From Aeromicrobium piscarium (lineage in GTDB: Bacteria; Actinomycetota; Actinomycetes; Propionibacteriales; Nocardioidaceae): a stretch of DNA of 64,000 nt. This document shows, one piece after another, positions 23,181 through 32,024 of the stretch. The stretch is from contig NZ_VLNT01000010.1 of assembly GCF_007421815.1 (NCBI RefSeq), forward strand, positions 1 to 64,000. The letters run 5' to 3'. The notes beneath the pieces were generated by a model. The model ran no database searches. It was not told the origin of the DNA and worked only from the letters and a program-made list of their open reading frames with translations. Position 1 is the stretch's first letter, and every line of letters begins with the position of its first letter. Made by a program: the position numbers and the translations under genes.

Positions 23181-26100
23181 TTACTCGTTCACTCCGTCCC
23201 GGCGGCGCGAGACCACCAGAGCACCGGCACCGGCCATGAGGAACATGGCGGCGATGGCGCCCAGTGGGAGCGCTCCGGCGTCAGCACCGGTCCGGGGCAG
23301 CTTGCCGCCGCTGGCGCTGCTGCCACCTCCGTCGGTGCTGCCTCCGTCGGCGCTGCCGCCGGACTCGGCGACCACACGGAAGTCGATCGACTGATCCGGG
23401 TAGTCATCGGCCGCCAGGCTGAACGAGTGGACCGCCAGATCGGCCGAAGCCGGGATCTGCCACTCGAACCGCACATCGCCGTTCTCATCGGCGACCTGCG
23501 TACCGAGGTCGAGCTGCGGGCTCGAGTTCATGTAGCCCTGCACCACCGTGCCCGGTGCATAACCGCTACCCGTGCCCACCTGCGTCTGCAGGCGCTCGAG
23601 GACCGGACGGCTGATGTCGATGGAGAGATCACCAGCGTCGGGGTCCGTGCCCGCATCGGGATCGGTACCCGCATCCGGGTCCGTGCCCGCATCCGGGTCC
23701 GTGCCCGCATCCGGGTCCGTACCGGCATCCGGGTCCGTGCCCGCATCCGGATCGGTGCCCGCATCGGGATCGGTGCCCGCGTCCGGGTCCGTACCGGCGT
23801 CCGGATCGGTACCCGCATCAGGATCCGTGCCCGCATCCGGGTCCGTGCCCGCATCAGGATCCGTGCCCGCATCCGGATCGGTACCCGCATCCGGGTCCGT
23901 GCCCGCATCCGGATCGGTACCGGCGTCAGGGTCCGTGCCCGCATCCGGATCAGTACCGGCGTCAGGGTCCGTGCCCGCATCCGGATCAGTACCGGCATCC
24001 GGATCAGTGCCCGCGTCAGGATCCGTACCGGCATCCGGATCAGTGCCCGCGTCAGGATCGGTGCCCGCATCCGGATCAGTACCGGCGTCAGGGTCCGTGC
24101 CCGCATCGGGATCGGTACCCGCATCCGGATCCGTACCCGCATCCGGATCCGTACCCGCATCCGGATCGGTACCCGCATCCGGATCAGTACCGGCGTCCGG
24201 ATCGGTACCCGCATCCGGATCCGTGCCCGCATCCGGATCCGTACCCGCATCCGGATCCGTACCCGCATCGGGATCGGTACCCGCATCCGGATCCGTACCG
24301 GCATCCGGGTCCGTGCCCGCATCCGGATCCGTACCAGCGTCAGGGTCCGTGCCCGCATCCGGATCAGTGCCCGCATCCGGATCCGTACCAGCGTCAGGGT
24401 CCGTGCCCGCATCCGGATCCGTACCAGCGTCGGGGTCCGTGCCCGCATCCGGATCCGTACCCGCGTCGCCATCGACGACGGAGATGCTCACCGAGTCACT
24501 GCCCGCGGGCTCGCCGTCCACCGTCTGATCGGCGACGATCGTGTGATCGCCGATCTCCAGGCCCGGAACGTCGAGCGTCCAGGTGCCGTCTTCCTCGACA
24601 GTGGTCGAGCCCGTGAAGTCACCGACGGTGACCGTGATGGTCGCGCCCGGCTCGCCGGTACCCGAGACGGGGACCGTCGCGGTGTCGTCGGTGCCCGCCG
24701 GGATCTCATCGCCCTCGGACGGATCGGTGATGACGACATCCTCGATCGCGACATCCTGGACCGAGTTCGGACCGACACTCGCAGTCGCCAGATTGGCTGT
24801 GGCGACGCCGCCGGTACCGAGGATGTCACCAACCGTGAGCCGTAGCGCAGTCTCACTGAAGCGACCATCGGCCTCTTCCTGGACATTGCCCTGGAGCGAC
24901 GCCACAGCATTGACGACCTGGAAGAGTCCGAGCTCGTTCAAGTCCGTGACCAGACCAGTGACCACGCCGGTCACCACAGGCGTCACCTGCGCAAGCACAC
25001 CGGTCTCTTCGTCGAAGAGCGTGTCGACGATCGGAGCCGCCAAGGTGCTGAGCAGCTCACTGACCGGGATGGTGATCGGAAGCTGAGCCACGATCAGGGA
25101 GATCGACGCGTCGGCGGAACCTTCGATGACCTCACCCAGGGTTCCGTCGACTGTGACATCGATTCCGGTGGCGCAACCAACCACGGGCAACGTCAGCAAA
25201 CAGATGTCCGCGCCGATGTTGAGGTTAGCGGCCCTCAGCGCGGAGTCCACGGCGGTGTTCACCGCTGCCGGGATGGTGTTGACGATCTGGCCAACGCGCG
25301 TGACGAGGTTGTTCAACACCGACTCGGACAGGATCTCCTCGCCCGGATTGAGGTTGTTCAGGCCCCGCCCCGTCGTATCCGTCAGCAGAGCGTCGATGTC
25401 CGCGGTGACCGTGCCCTCTCGCAGGTCAAGGGTTACCACCCCATCGCTGAGATTCAGGCCCTCGTCGATGAGCGTGTTCAGCGTCGCGGTGATGTCTGAG
25501 GTGATCTCCACCGTGAGCGCGTCGTTGCCGACGATCGGCGCCAATGCCGCGTTCAACGTGGCCAACACCTGAGCGAGCGCACCGTCAGGCCCCGTGAGAC
25601 CCGCAACGGCGGTATCGACCTGGCTCGCAACGCCCCCTTCGCCGACCAGCGTGTCGACGATTCCAGTCAACGCCGGGACACCGAGGCGTAGATCGCCGCC
25701 CGCGATGCTGTAGTCCCTCGTAACGGCCGGATCCGCCGCCGCATCCATCGATGCCTCAGCGGTGATGGCCCCCAGCTCCAGATCGAGGGATGCCAGCGTG
25801 CTAGTGATCTCGGGGCCGAGCAGACCTGTCAGGCTCAGCGTCGCATTCGCCGGGTAGCCGGAGCTGCCGGTGGTGTCGACGATGCCGTCATCGCTCACCG
25901 CACCCGTCGCCGCCCGCGAGACACCCTCGTCGTTGGCTTCTGCGTAGTGGTTGACGGCGCCGATCCTCAGGAAGCTGTCGAGCGGGATCTCGATACCTCC
26001 GGGGATCTGGACATTCAGCAGGTCCAGGGCCGTGAGGTCGAGGTCGGCGGTATCGACATTCGGCTCGGCACTCGAGCCGTCGTGGCTGGCCTGAGCTCCC

Positions 26101-26327
26101 GCGAGCTCCGCGATGTCGTCGAGATCGATGTTGTCGATCAGCAGGCTGCCGCTGAGGAACCTCGCGTCAGCATTGGAGATGTCGCCAGGTGCGGCGGTGG
26201 CCGCTCCAGCTCCGAGCATGCCGCCGACGAGCGCCCCCGCCGCTCCCGCGGCCACCCATCGACGGACTGAACTTCTAGCAGCGGACCGTGGTGGCCCGTT
26301 TCTTAAGCGATTCCAGTGTGAATCCAT
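23181..26327 (-). CDS. Choice-of-anchor G family surface protein with 46 GTDPDA repeats and LPRTG anchor
   Basis: A 1048-residue cell-wall protein. A signal peptide (about 1-46, ending ATAAPGD) is followed by the choice-of-anchor G region: SNADARFLSGSLL, then DLDLTALDLLNV and IEIPLDSFLRIGAVNHYAEA, running to about residue 525. An Ig-like domain follows (about 540-615, TITVTVGDFTGSTTVEEDGT). Residues 623-898 are exactly 46 tandem GTDPDA hexapeptides, an acidic stalk. A beta domain (LSIDISRPVLERLQTQVGTG onward) and LPRTG at 1010-1014, a hydrophobic helix and SRRRD complete a sortase signal. No sortase gene is in the window. The repeat probably projects the head domain from the wall and may vary in length between strains. 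Confidence 0.9.
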   Translation of the reverse strand: MDSHWNRLRNGPPRSAARSSVRRWVAAGAAGALVGGMLGAGAATAAPGDISNADARFLSGSLLIDNIDLDDIAELAGAQASHDGSSAEPNVDTADLDLTALDLLNVQIPGGIEIPLDSFLRIGAVNHYAEANDEGVSRAATGAVSDDGIVDTTGSSGYPANATLSLTGLLGPEITSTLASLDLELGAITAEASMDAAADPAVTRDYSIAGGDLRLGVPALTGIVDTLVGEGGVASQVDTAVAGLTGPDGALAQVLATLNAALAPIVGNDALTVEITSDITATLNTLIDEGLNLSDGVVTLDLREGTVTADIDALLTDTTGRGLNNLNPGEEILSESVLNNLVTRVGQIVNTIPAAVNTAVDSALRAANLNIGADICLLTLPVVGCATGIDVTVDGTLGEVIEGSADASISLIVAQLPITIPVSELLSTLAAPIVDTLFDEETGVLAQVTPVVTGVVTGLVTDLNELGLFQVVNAVASLQGNVQEEADGRFSETALRLTVGDILGTGGVATANLATASVGPNSVQDVAIEDVVITDPSEGDEIPAGTDDTATVPVSGTGEPGATITVTVGDFTGSTTVEEDGTWTLDVPGLEIGDHTIVADQTVDGEPAGSDSVSISVVDGDAGTDPDAGTDPDAGTDPDAGTDPDAGTDPDAGTDPDAGTDPDAGTDPDAGTDPDAGTDPDAGTDPDAGTDPDAGTDPDAGTDPDAGTDPDAGTDPDAGTDPDAGTDPDAGTDPDAGTDPDAGTDPDAGTDPDAGTDPDAGTDPDAGTDPDAGTDPDAGTDPDAGTDPDAGTDPDAGTDPDAGTDPDAGTDPDAGTDPDAGTDPDAGTDPDAGTDPDAGTDPDAGTDPDAGTDPDAGTDPDAGTDPDAGTDPDAGTDPDAGTDPDAGTDPDAGTDPDAGDLSIDISRPVLERLQTQVGTGSGYAPGTVVQGYMNSSPQLDLGTQVADENGDVRFEWQIPASADLAVHSFSLAADDYPDQSIDFRVVAESGGSADGGSTDGGGSSASGGKLPRTGADAGALPLGAIAAMFLMAGAGALVVSRRRDGVNE
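23634..24461 (-). repeat. 46 tandem 18-bp coding repeats (GTDPDA)
   Basis: 828 bases in register, 46 units of 18 bp, each coding GTDPDA. The units differ mainly at synonymous positions (for example gcatccgg, gcgtcagg and accagcgtc variants). This shows both slippage-type expansion and purifying selection on the peptide. It has no spacer structure and is not a CRISPR array. The acidic Asp/Pro content suggests an extended, possibly Ca2+-binding stalk. Confidence 0.95.
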
Positions 26328-26416
26328 TAGTCCCCATCCGAACTATGGATCGACGCGAGGTCGATACCCGAGCAGAAACCGGGGAGCACACGTCACCCCG
26401 TTGCGGGGACGCTATC

Positions 26417-26516
26417 GTCCGCTAAAGCGGACAACCACCTTTTACGAAAGGTAGGTGCCTCCACTTTTGCCGCGAGTCGGACGATTTTCACCGTAATAGC
26501 GGACGAAAAGTTCGCT
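26417..26516 (-). promoter_or_regulatory. Candidate operator cluster upstream of the surface-protein gene
   Basis: Two inverted pairs of the same 7-mer occur: GTCCGCT/AGCGGAC at 26417-26423 and 26426-26432 (perfect), and AGCGGAC/GTTCGCT at 26498-26504 and 26510-26516 (one mismatch). They lie about 90-190 bases upstream of the start at 26327. Repeated half-sites of this sort suggest a regulator binding site; none was recognised. Confidence 0.45.
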
Positions 26517-26570
26517 AAGAAAACTCTGAAAATCGATCGTGGCCCGTCTCACACCTCGAAGCATCCGACG

Positions 26571-26610
26571 CGAGGAACCGCGGGCCCCGCCCGGGACCCG
26601 CGGCTCCTCG
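26571..26610 (-). terminator. Terminator hairpin after the TRAP transporter operon
   Basis: A 17-18 bp stem (26571-26588 with 26593-26610) with two mismatches and a four-base GCCC loop lies 19 bases past the stop of the leftward DctM-type gene (26629). It is very GC-rich without a T-run. Confidence 0.7.
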
Positions 26611-26628
26611 ACCTGCGTCGGCGGCTCG

Positions 26629-27996
26629 CTACGTGGCCGAGGACAGCTCCGGCAGGAAGGTCACGATGCCCGGCACCGCGATGAGCAGAGCGACCACGAC
26701 GACATCGGCCAGGATGAACGGCCCGATGCCGCGGAACACCTTGCCGAGTCCCGCCTCCGGCACGGCACCGGAATATACGAAGGCGTTCATGCCCACCGGC
26801 GGCGTGATGAGCGCCATCTCAGCGACCTTCACGATGATGATGCCGAGCCAGATCCCGTCGAAGTCGTAGCCCGTCAGGATCGGGTGCAGCAACGGCGCCG
26901 CGATGAGGATCATCGAGATGCCGTCCAGGAACATGCCCAGCGGCAACAGCAACAACAGGCACAGCACCAGCACCAGATAGGGCTGGAGATCGGCATTGAC
27001 CACCACGTCGACGAGCGCGGCGCTCGCTCCCGAGAGGGCGAGGAAGTAGGTGAAGACACCCGCGCCGGTCATCAGCAGGAAGGTCATCGCCGTCAGACCG
27101 ATGGCCTCGGTCACCGACTCCTTGAGGCGTGCGATCCACTGCGGCGGGCGCACCCGCAGCAGCATGATGATGAGCGCGGCCAGCGCACCGAACGACGCCG
27201 CCTCGGTCGGCGTCGCGACACCGAGGTAGATAGTACCGATCGACGTGCCGAAGATGACACCGAGGAACACCACGCCCATGACGTCGACCTTGGTGGCCGT
27301 ATCGACGCGGGTGGCCGTCGACGTGCCACCACGTCCGCCGTCGGCCGCATCCGTCTCGGCGGCCTCCGCACGGTGCCGTCGACGACGGACCGAGACGATG
27401 ATCATCGCCGTCGCGGCATAGGCGAGGATCGTGAGGAGTCCGGGCCCGATGCCGCCGAGCAGCAACTGGCCGATGCTCTCGCTCGCGACCACGCCGTAGA
27501 GAACGAGGACGATCGACGGTGGAATGAGCACGCCCAACGTGCCGCCGGCGCAGACCACCCCCGCGGCCAGCCGCAGGCCGAGGCCCGCCTTGACGATGGC
27601 ATCGGTCGAGACGCGCGCCATCGTCGCGACGGTCGCGACACTAGAGCCGGTCACGGCAGCGAAGAGCCCCGAGCCCGCCAGCGACGCCAGTGCGCTGCCG
27701 CCCGGCAGCCGGCCGAGCACCCGCGAGGCGAAGTCAAAGCCCGCCTGGGCCAATCCGGCGTTCACCGCGAGCACACCCATGACGATGAACAGCGGGATGA
27801 TCGTCAACGAATAGTCCGCCGCGGTGGAGTACGGCTGATTGGCCGCCGTACCCACCGCCGCACCGGTGCCGCGCAGCACCACCACGCCCGCCAGCCCGGC
27901 GAGCATGAGCGACAGCCCGACGTGCAGGCGGACAGCCAGCAGTCCGAGGAACAGGACGATGACGAGAACCAGCGTCACGATGGAGTCAACGGTCAC
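26629..27996 (-). CDS. TRAP transporter large permease subunit (DctM-like)
   Basis: A 455-residue membrane protein with about 12 hydrophobic segments. LTIIPLFIVMGVLAVNAGLA, then AAVTGSSVATVATMARV, GVLIPPSIVLVLYGVV, VATPTEAASFGALAALI and ITPPVGMNAFVYSG are DctM landmarks. It is the Na+-coupled transport subunit that works with the small subunit and the binding protein encoded upstream. I choose the GTG at 27996, preceded by GGGAGG at five bases; it overlaps the DctQ gene by 11 bases. Tripartite ATP-independent importers usually carry carboxylates or other organic acids. The last gene of its operon. Confidence 0.9.
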   Translation of the reverse strand: MTVDSIVTLVLVIVLFLGLLAVRLHVGLSLMLAGLAGVVVLRGTGAAVGTAANQPYSTAADYSLTIIPLFIVMGVLAVNAGLAQAGFDFASRVLGRLPGGSALASLAGSGLFAAVTGSSVATVATMARVSTDAIVKAGLGLRLAAGVVCAGGTLGVLIPPSIVLVLYGVVASESIGQLLLGGIGPGLLTILAYAATAMIIVSVRRRRHRAEAAETDAADGGRGGTSTATRVDTATKVDVMGVVFLGVIFGTSIGTIYLGVATPTEAASFGALAALIIMLLRVRPPQWIARLKESVTEAIGLTAMTFLLMTGAGVFTYFLALSGASAALVDVVVNADLQPYLVLVLCLLLLLPLGMFLDGISMILIAAPLLHPILTGYDFDGIWLGIIIVKVAEMALITPPVGMNAFVYSGAVPEAGLGKVFRGIGPFILADVVVVALLIAVPGIVTFLPELSSAT

Positions 27997-28561
27997 GAGA
28001 GCCTCCCAGGGCAACGGGCTCGGTCTGCTCGATGAGCACCTCGACATCGCTGGAGGGGACGTCCTTACCCGCCCGCAACGCGCGGAAGGTCAGGATCTCC
28101 TTCCAGATCGCGAGGACGAAGAACAACAGGAAGGACAGCGCGACGGCCAGCTTGGCCGGCCAGGTCGGCAGCCGGAGAACATCGTTCGTGGTCTCACCGC
28201 GCTCCAGGGCGCTGTCGAAGGTGCCGAACATGCCATACACGAGCACCACGCCGAGCACGGTCACCAGGACCGCGCGCAGCAGGCTCATCGCCATGCGTCC
28301 GCGACGCCCCAGGCGCTCCTCGACCAGGCTCACCGAGACGTGCCGGCCGTCGATCTCCGCCGCGGCCAGCCCGAAGAAGGCGACGGCCACCAGCAGCAGC
28401 GTCGAGATCTCGATGGCGCCGAGGATCGACTGGCCGCGCAGATTGCGGCTCAGCACGTCGGCGACGGTCAAGATCCCGAGGCCCAAGAGCACGATGCCGG
28501 CCACGATGACCAGCACCGACGAGAACCTGCGGACGGGACGGGGAAAACTCACCGGGCTCAT
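27986..28561 (-). CDS. TRAP transporter small permease subunit (DctQ-like)
   Basis: A 191-residue protein with four membrane helices. The core GILTVADVLSRNLRGQSILG-type segment followed by AEIDGRHVSVSLVEERLG matches DctQ family proteins (R-x-x-x-x-G-x...E region and H-V-x-V loop). It pairs with the large permease. ATGA overlaps link it to the binding-protein gene before it and the large permease gene after it, showing tight translational coupling. Confidence 0.88.
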   Translation of the reverse strand: MSPVSFPRPVRRFSSVLVIVAGIVLLGLGILTVADVLSRNLRGQSILGAIEISTLLLVAVAFFGLAAAEIDGRHVSVSLVEERLGRRGRMAMSLLRAVLVTVLGVVLVYGMFGTFDSALERGETTNDVLRLPTWPAKLAVALSFLLFFVLAIWKEILTFRALRAGKDVPSSDVEVLIEQTEPVALGGSRDR

Positions 28562-29643
28562 CAGGGCACCTCCTGCAGGCAGATGTCGAGGGCATCGGCA
28601 TAGGACGACGACTCGTTCTCCTCGGCGAGGAAGTCGCGATAGTCATCGAGGACGGACTGCGCGTCGTAGTCCCGCTCCTCGTACCGCTCGACCCAGGCCT
28701 CTGCCGCACCGGTCTCGTCGCGGATCTCGGCCACGTCCTCGTCAGCGAGCGCCGAGAAGGTGGCACCCGCCTCGCGCAGCTGGTCGCAGGCGAGCAGACC
28801 GAGCTCGTCGAGCTCCTCGATCCCGTAGGCGCGCGCCTGCACCGAGGCGTCGAGCAGAGCCTCTCGATACTGCTCGGGCATCTCCTGGAAGAGGTCCTCG
28901 TTGACGACGACGATCGAGGATCCGTAGGCACCGATCCCGGGATCGACGATGTACGGCGTCGAACGGGACAGGCCGAAGGTCGGCAGATTCGACATGCCCA
29001 GCGAGGTGTACCCGCCGACCACGCCGCGCTCCATCGACTCGTAGACATCGGTCGCGGTCATCGCCACCGGGTTCACACCTGCCGCCACCATGACCTCCGA
29101 GAGCAGACCGCCGGCGCGGATGCTGCGGCCACGCAGATCGTCGACGGACTCGACCGGCCGCGTGGTGCCCAGCACCGCGTTGCCGATCGGCAGCGGGAAC
29201 AGCAAGCGAACGCCCTGGCGCTCGAAGTCCTCACGGAAGGTGTCATTCTCCTCGTACAGCCGCTGGATCGCCGCCATATGGGCCTCGGGATTCGAGGACT
29301 CGAAGGGCAGTTCCACGGCGGTGTACATCGAGAGGTCCGAGGCCGCGTACAGCGAGCCCACCTGGGCGAGGTCGACCCGTCCGTCCAGGGTCGCCTGCAC
29401 CGACTCGTCGGCGTCGACCAGGCTCTCGGAGTAGTGGAACTTGACCGTGACGCCGCCGTCTGTCAGCTCCTCGACATCCTCGGCCCACCGCTGGACGGTC
29501 TTGGACTGGTCGGAGGTGGGGTTGGAGTAGGTCGAGTAGTGCAGCACGTACTCGTCGCTTCCCCCCTCGCCGCAGGCAGCGAGGCTCGTCGCGGCCAACA
29601 GCGCCGCCGTGGCCACGGCCACGCGCGTGGCCCTGATCCTCAT
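28561..29643 (-). CDS. TRAP transporter substrate-binding lipoprotein (DctP-like)
   Basis: A 360-residue secreted solute receptor. Lipoprotein signal ends LAAC (C24). DVEELTDGGVTVKFHYSESL, the central ESVDDLRGRSIRAGGLLSEV region and a conserved-arginine strand are typical of DctP; the arginine usually binds a substrate carboxylate. It heads the transporter part of the operon and is preceded four bases upstream by the nitrilase gene. The true ligand is unknown; the adjacent nitrilase and aldolase point to an acid or amide. Confidence 0.88.
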   Translation of the reverse strand: MRIRATRVAVATAALLAATSLAACGEGGSDEYVLHYSTYSNPTSDQSKTVQRWAEDVEELTDGGVTVKFHYSESLVDADESVQATLDGRVDLAQVGSLYAASDLSMYTAVELPFESSNPEAHMAAIQRLYEENDTFREDFERQGVRLLFPLPIGNAVLGTTRPVESVDDLRGRSIRAGGLLSEVMVAAGVNPVAMTATDVYESMERGVVGGYTSLGMSNLPTFGLSRSTPYIVDPGIGAYGSSIVVVNEDLFQEMPEQYREALLDASVQARAYGIEELDELGLLACDQLREAGATFSALADEDVAEIRDETGAAEAWVERYEERDYDAQSVLDDYRDFLAEENESSSYADALDICLQEVP

Positions 29644-29647
29644 CTCG

Positions 29648-30448
29648 TCACTCCTCTCGTGGCACGACGCGGTACCGGCGCAATGTCAGTGCTGGATTGA
29701 TGGTCCGGACCGCATCGATGCGCGATCGCTCCACCTCGGCCACGGCGACGCCGACGGCCTCGCCGATCCCCGCGAGTGTGTTGCCCATCGGGTCGAGCAC
29801 GACGCTGTTGCCGGCACCCGTCGGCGCGCACTGGTCGGCGGCGACCACATATACGGTGTTCTCGATGGCACGCGCTCGCAGCAGCGTCGACCAGTGGAAC
29901 TCCTTGAGCGGGCCGGGGACCCATTCTGCCGGGAGGGCGATGACATCGGCTCCCGCGTCGACGAGCGTGCGCGAGACCTCCGGGAAGCGCAGGTCGTAGC
30001 AGGTCTGCATGCCGATGGAGTAACCGTCGATCTGCAGCAGCTCGGGCGCGCCCGGGTCACTGGCGATCACGCGGTCGGACTCGCGATAGCCGAAGGCATC
30101 GTAGAGGTGGACCTTGCGGTAGACCGCGCGCACCTGACCGTCCTGCAGGCCGACCAGGGTGTTGTGGATGCGCCCCTCGCCGGCCGCCTCGTTGACTCCG
30201 GCGACGATCGTCGCGCCGGTCTCGGCGGAGAGCTCGCGCAACCGCGCGACCGAGGGCCCGTCCAGCGGCTCGGCGCTGTCGACGAAGCGGTCGTCCATCG
30301 CCGGTGCGGTAAAGACGGCGTACTCGGGCAGCACCACGAGGCGGGCGCCTCGCGCGACGGCCGAGCGCACGAGGCGCTCGATCTCGGCCAGGTTGGCGTC
30401 CTTGTCCTCGGTGGGCGCGAACTGCACCGCGGCGACGTACAGGCTCAT
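29648..30448 (-). CDS. Carbon-nitrogen hydrolase (nitrilase superfamily)
   Basis: A 266-residue cytosolic hydrolase. The catalytic triad is visible: E42 (LPEYAVF), K112 (VYRKVHLYD) and C150 (QTCYDLRFPE), with the second glutamate in the GVNEAAGEG loop region. The length and the TCYDLRFPE motif fit the omega-amidase/N-carbamoylase-like branch. It probably hydrolyses an amide or nitrile C-N bond in the compound brought in by the TRAP importer. It overlaps the aldolase gene by four bases and lies second in the operon. Confidence 0.9.
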   Translation of the reverse strand: MSLYVAAVQFAPTEDKDANLAEIERLVRSAVARGARLVVLPEYAVFTAPAMDDRFVDSAEPLDGPSVARLRELSAETGATIVAGVNEAAGEGRIHNTLVGLQDGQVRAVYRKVHLYDAFGYRESDRVIASDPGAPELLQIDGYSIGMQTCYDLRFPEVSRTLVDAGADVIALPAEWVPGPLKEFHWSTLLRARAIENTVYVVAADQCAPTGAGNSVVLDPMGNTLAGIGEAVGVAVAEVERSRIDAVRTINPALTLRRYRVVPREE

Positions 30449-31206
30449 CGGTGACCTCCGTGCTCGTTCTCGATGGCGCGCATGGTCTCCAACGCGGCGG
30501 TGAATCCGCCGAGCATGGCGCCGTACTGCATGACGCCCACCATCGTGTGGGCGCCTTCCTCGACCGCGAGCCGCTTCTCCGCATCGCTCCAGGCGGGCAG
30601 GATCCAGGGCTTGCCGGCGGCACGTGCCGCGCGGGCGATGACCCGCAGGTCGTCGAGATCGGCCGCGGTGACACCGTAGGCGCCGCGGCCGCGCAGCAGC
30701 GACAGGTCCGAGGGGCCGATGAACACGCCGTCGACGGTGGGCAGCTCGAGGATGCCCTCGATCTCGGCGAAGGCCGACGCGTCCTCGATCATCGGGTAGC
30801 AGCGGGTGGTGGTGTCCTGCTCGGTGACCCAGTCGTCGGTGAAGCCCCGGTAGCGCGACGTACGACCGCCGGCGAAGGAGCGCAGGCCCAACGGCGGGAA
30901 CTTCGCGAAGGCGGACACCTCGGCGGCGTGCTCGACGGACTCCACATGGGGGATCGCGACGGCGCTCGCGCCGAGGTCGAGGGCCTGCTGGATCGGGCCA
31001 CGCTCAGGACCCAGCACCTTGACGATCGATGTCAGGCGCTGCGCGCGGATCAGCGGCAGCATCCAGTCGAGCGCGGCCAGGTCGAAGGTGCCGTGCTCGA
31101 CATCGAGCACCACCGTGTCGTACCCGGCCAGCGCGGCCATCTCGACGGCCGCGCTCGACGGCTCGGACAGCCAGACGGCGTGCCGCGGGGTCGTGGATTC
31201 GGTCAT
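30445..31206 (-). CDS. HpcH/HpaI aldolase/citrate lyase family protein
   Basis: A 253-residue class II, metal-dependent aldolase. VVLDVEHGTFDL, AIPHVESVEHAAEV, PMIEDASAFAEIEGIL and VDGVFIGPSDLSL are the family blocks; the glutamate and aspartate of the latter two bind the divalent metal, and GPSDLS binds substrate. Members cleave 4-hydroxy-2-oxo acids to pyruvate and an aldehyde. It is the first gene of the five-gene aldolase-nitrilase-TRAP unit and is divergent from its probable GntR regulator. Confidence 0.88.
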   Translation of the reverse strand: MTESTTPRHAVWLSEPSSAAVEMAALAGYDTVVLDVEHGTFDLAALDWMLPLIRAQRLTSIVKVLGPERGPIQQALDLGASAVAIPHVESVEHAAEVSAFAKFPPLGLRSFAGGRTSRYRGFTDDWVTEQDTTTRCYPMIEDASAFAEIEGILELPTVDGVFIGPSDLSLLRGRGAYGVTAADLDDLRVIARAARAAGKPWILPAWSDAEKRLAVEEGAHTMVGVMQYGAMLGGFTAALETMRAIENEHGGHR

Positions 31207-31249
31207 CGTTCTCCCTCGATGTCGGAGTCGAACCGGCGTGCGTACGCTC

Positions 31250-31300
31250 GGTGGACGTTACGTCTACAGTGTGTATACAAGTGGAGGCTACACGTCCACC
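31250..31300. promoter_or_regulatory. Operator region between the aldolase-TRAP operon and its GntR gene
   Basis: In the 143-base divergent gap a perfect 9-bp inverted repeat, ggtggacgt (31250-31258) and acgtccacc (31292-31300), surrounds a central 8-bp palindrome TGTATACA at 31272-31279. FadR-family regulators bind TNGTNNNACNA-type palindromes of similar form. Co-regulation of both directions by the 31350 gene is likely but inferred. Confidence 0.6.
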
Positions 31301-31349
31301 GTGACCTGGGACACGAGCAGGGTCCGACTCAACAGATAGGCTGAACAGC

Positions 31350-32024
31350 ATGCCGACGCCGCCGATGCCCCTCTTGCCTGAGGGAGGCGCACGCGCTTCA
31401 GCCGGGGAGACGGCCTATCGGCATATCAGTGAGGCCATCCTGCGTGGCGAATATGCCGAAGGTGGATTCCTCGACGAATCCACCCTCGCCCGCGCCGTCG
31501 GCACCTCACGGACCCCGGTCCGCGAGGCCCTCAACCGGCTGCATGCCGAACGCTATGTCGATCTCGTTCCCCGCCGCGGCGCGCAGGTCAGGGTCATCAC
31601 GGCCACCGAGATGCAGGAGATATACGACACCCGGCTCATCATCGAGTCCGCCGCACTCGCCAAGATCTGCCGGCACGAGCGTGGCGCGCCGGCAGCGGCC
31701 GCCCAGATCCTCGGCGAGATGGAGACGGCCGGTGCCCAGCAGGACTGGTCGAGCTTCGCGCGGCTGGACCAGCGGTTCCATCAGTCGATCGTCGAGCAGG
31801 GCGGCAACGCGGTCCTCACCGATCTCTACCTCGCGCTGCGCCCCCGACACATCCGGCTCGCGATCCGCACCATCACCGAGGCACCGCACCGGCGGGCGAC
31901 GATCGAACGCGAGCACCGCGAGCTGGTCGAGGCGATGAACACCCATGACGCCGAACGCGCCACACAGGTGCTCAGCGAACATCTGCGCTTCGTGCCCGAA
32001 TTGATCAACGCCCTTCCGGGCTGA
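31350..32024 (+). CDS. GntR family transcriptional regulator (FadR/FCD subfamily)
   Basis: A 224-residue regulator. The N-terminal winged helix (about 20-90) has DESTLARAVGTSRTPVREAL followed by PRRGAQV, the classic GntR recognition helix and wing. The C-terminal FCD helical domain has the metal-site pattern D...H (DQRFHQSIV), E-H-R-E and LSEHLRF. It faces the aldolase-nitrilase-TRAP operon across an operator-like region and is its probable repressor, with an organic acid as likely effector. The stop codon lies within the terminator hairpin. Confidence 0.9.
   Translation: MPTPPMPLLPEGGARASAGETAYRHISEAILRGEYAEGGFLDESTLARAVGTSRTPVREALNRLHAERYVDLVPRRGAQVRVITATEMQEIYDTRLIIESAALAKICRHERGAPAAAAQILGEMETAGAQQDWSSFARLDQRFHQSIVEQGGNAVLTDLYLALRPRHIRLAIRTITEAPHRRATIEREHRELVEAMNTHDAERATQVLSEHLRFVPELINALPG

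Larger units (their letters stand above)
26328..26628. other. Intergenic region with repeated GTCCGCT/AGCGGAC motifs
   Basis: This 301-base gap holds the promoter of the leftward surface-protein gene and the terminator of the leftward TRAP operon. It has a palindrome gtccgct-aa-agcggac (26417-26432), a hairpin accttt-tacg-aaaggt (26437-26452) and a second agcggac...gttcgct pair (26498-26516). The middle is visibly A/T-richer than the flanking genes. No open frame with coding signs was seen. Confidence 0.6.

Noticed and set aside
23634..24461. CRISPR-like repeat array
   Set aside because: The units are 18 bp, contiguous, without spacers, and code for GTDPDA in a single frame.
23572..24528. 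Long plus-strand frames (ASGSVP repeats) across the 46-repeat region
   Set aside because: They are reverse-strand readings of the repeat array. The minus frame has signal peptide, anchor and terminator, and the plus frame has none.
26328..26628. A cyclic-di-AMP (ydaO-type) riboswitch in the surface-protein leader
   Set aside because: Short GGGGTGA-like similarity was noted, but the conserved core and the pseudo-symmetric stems could not be found.
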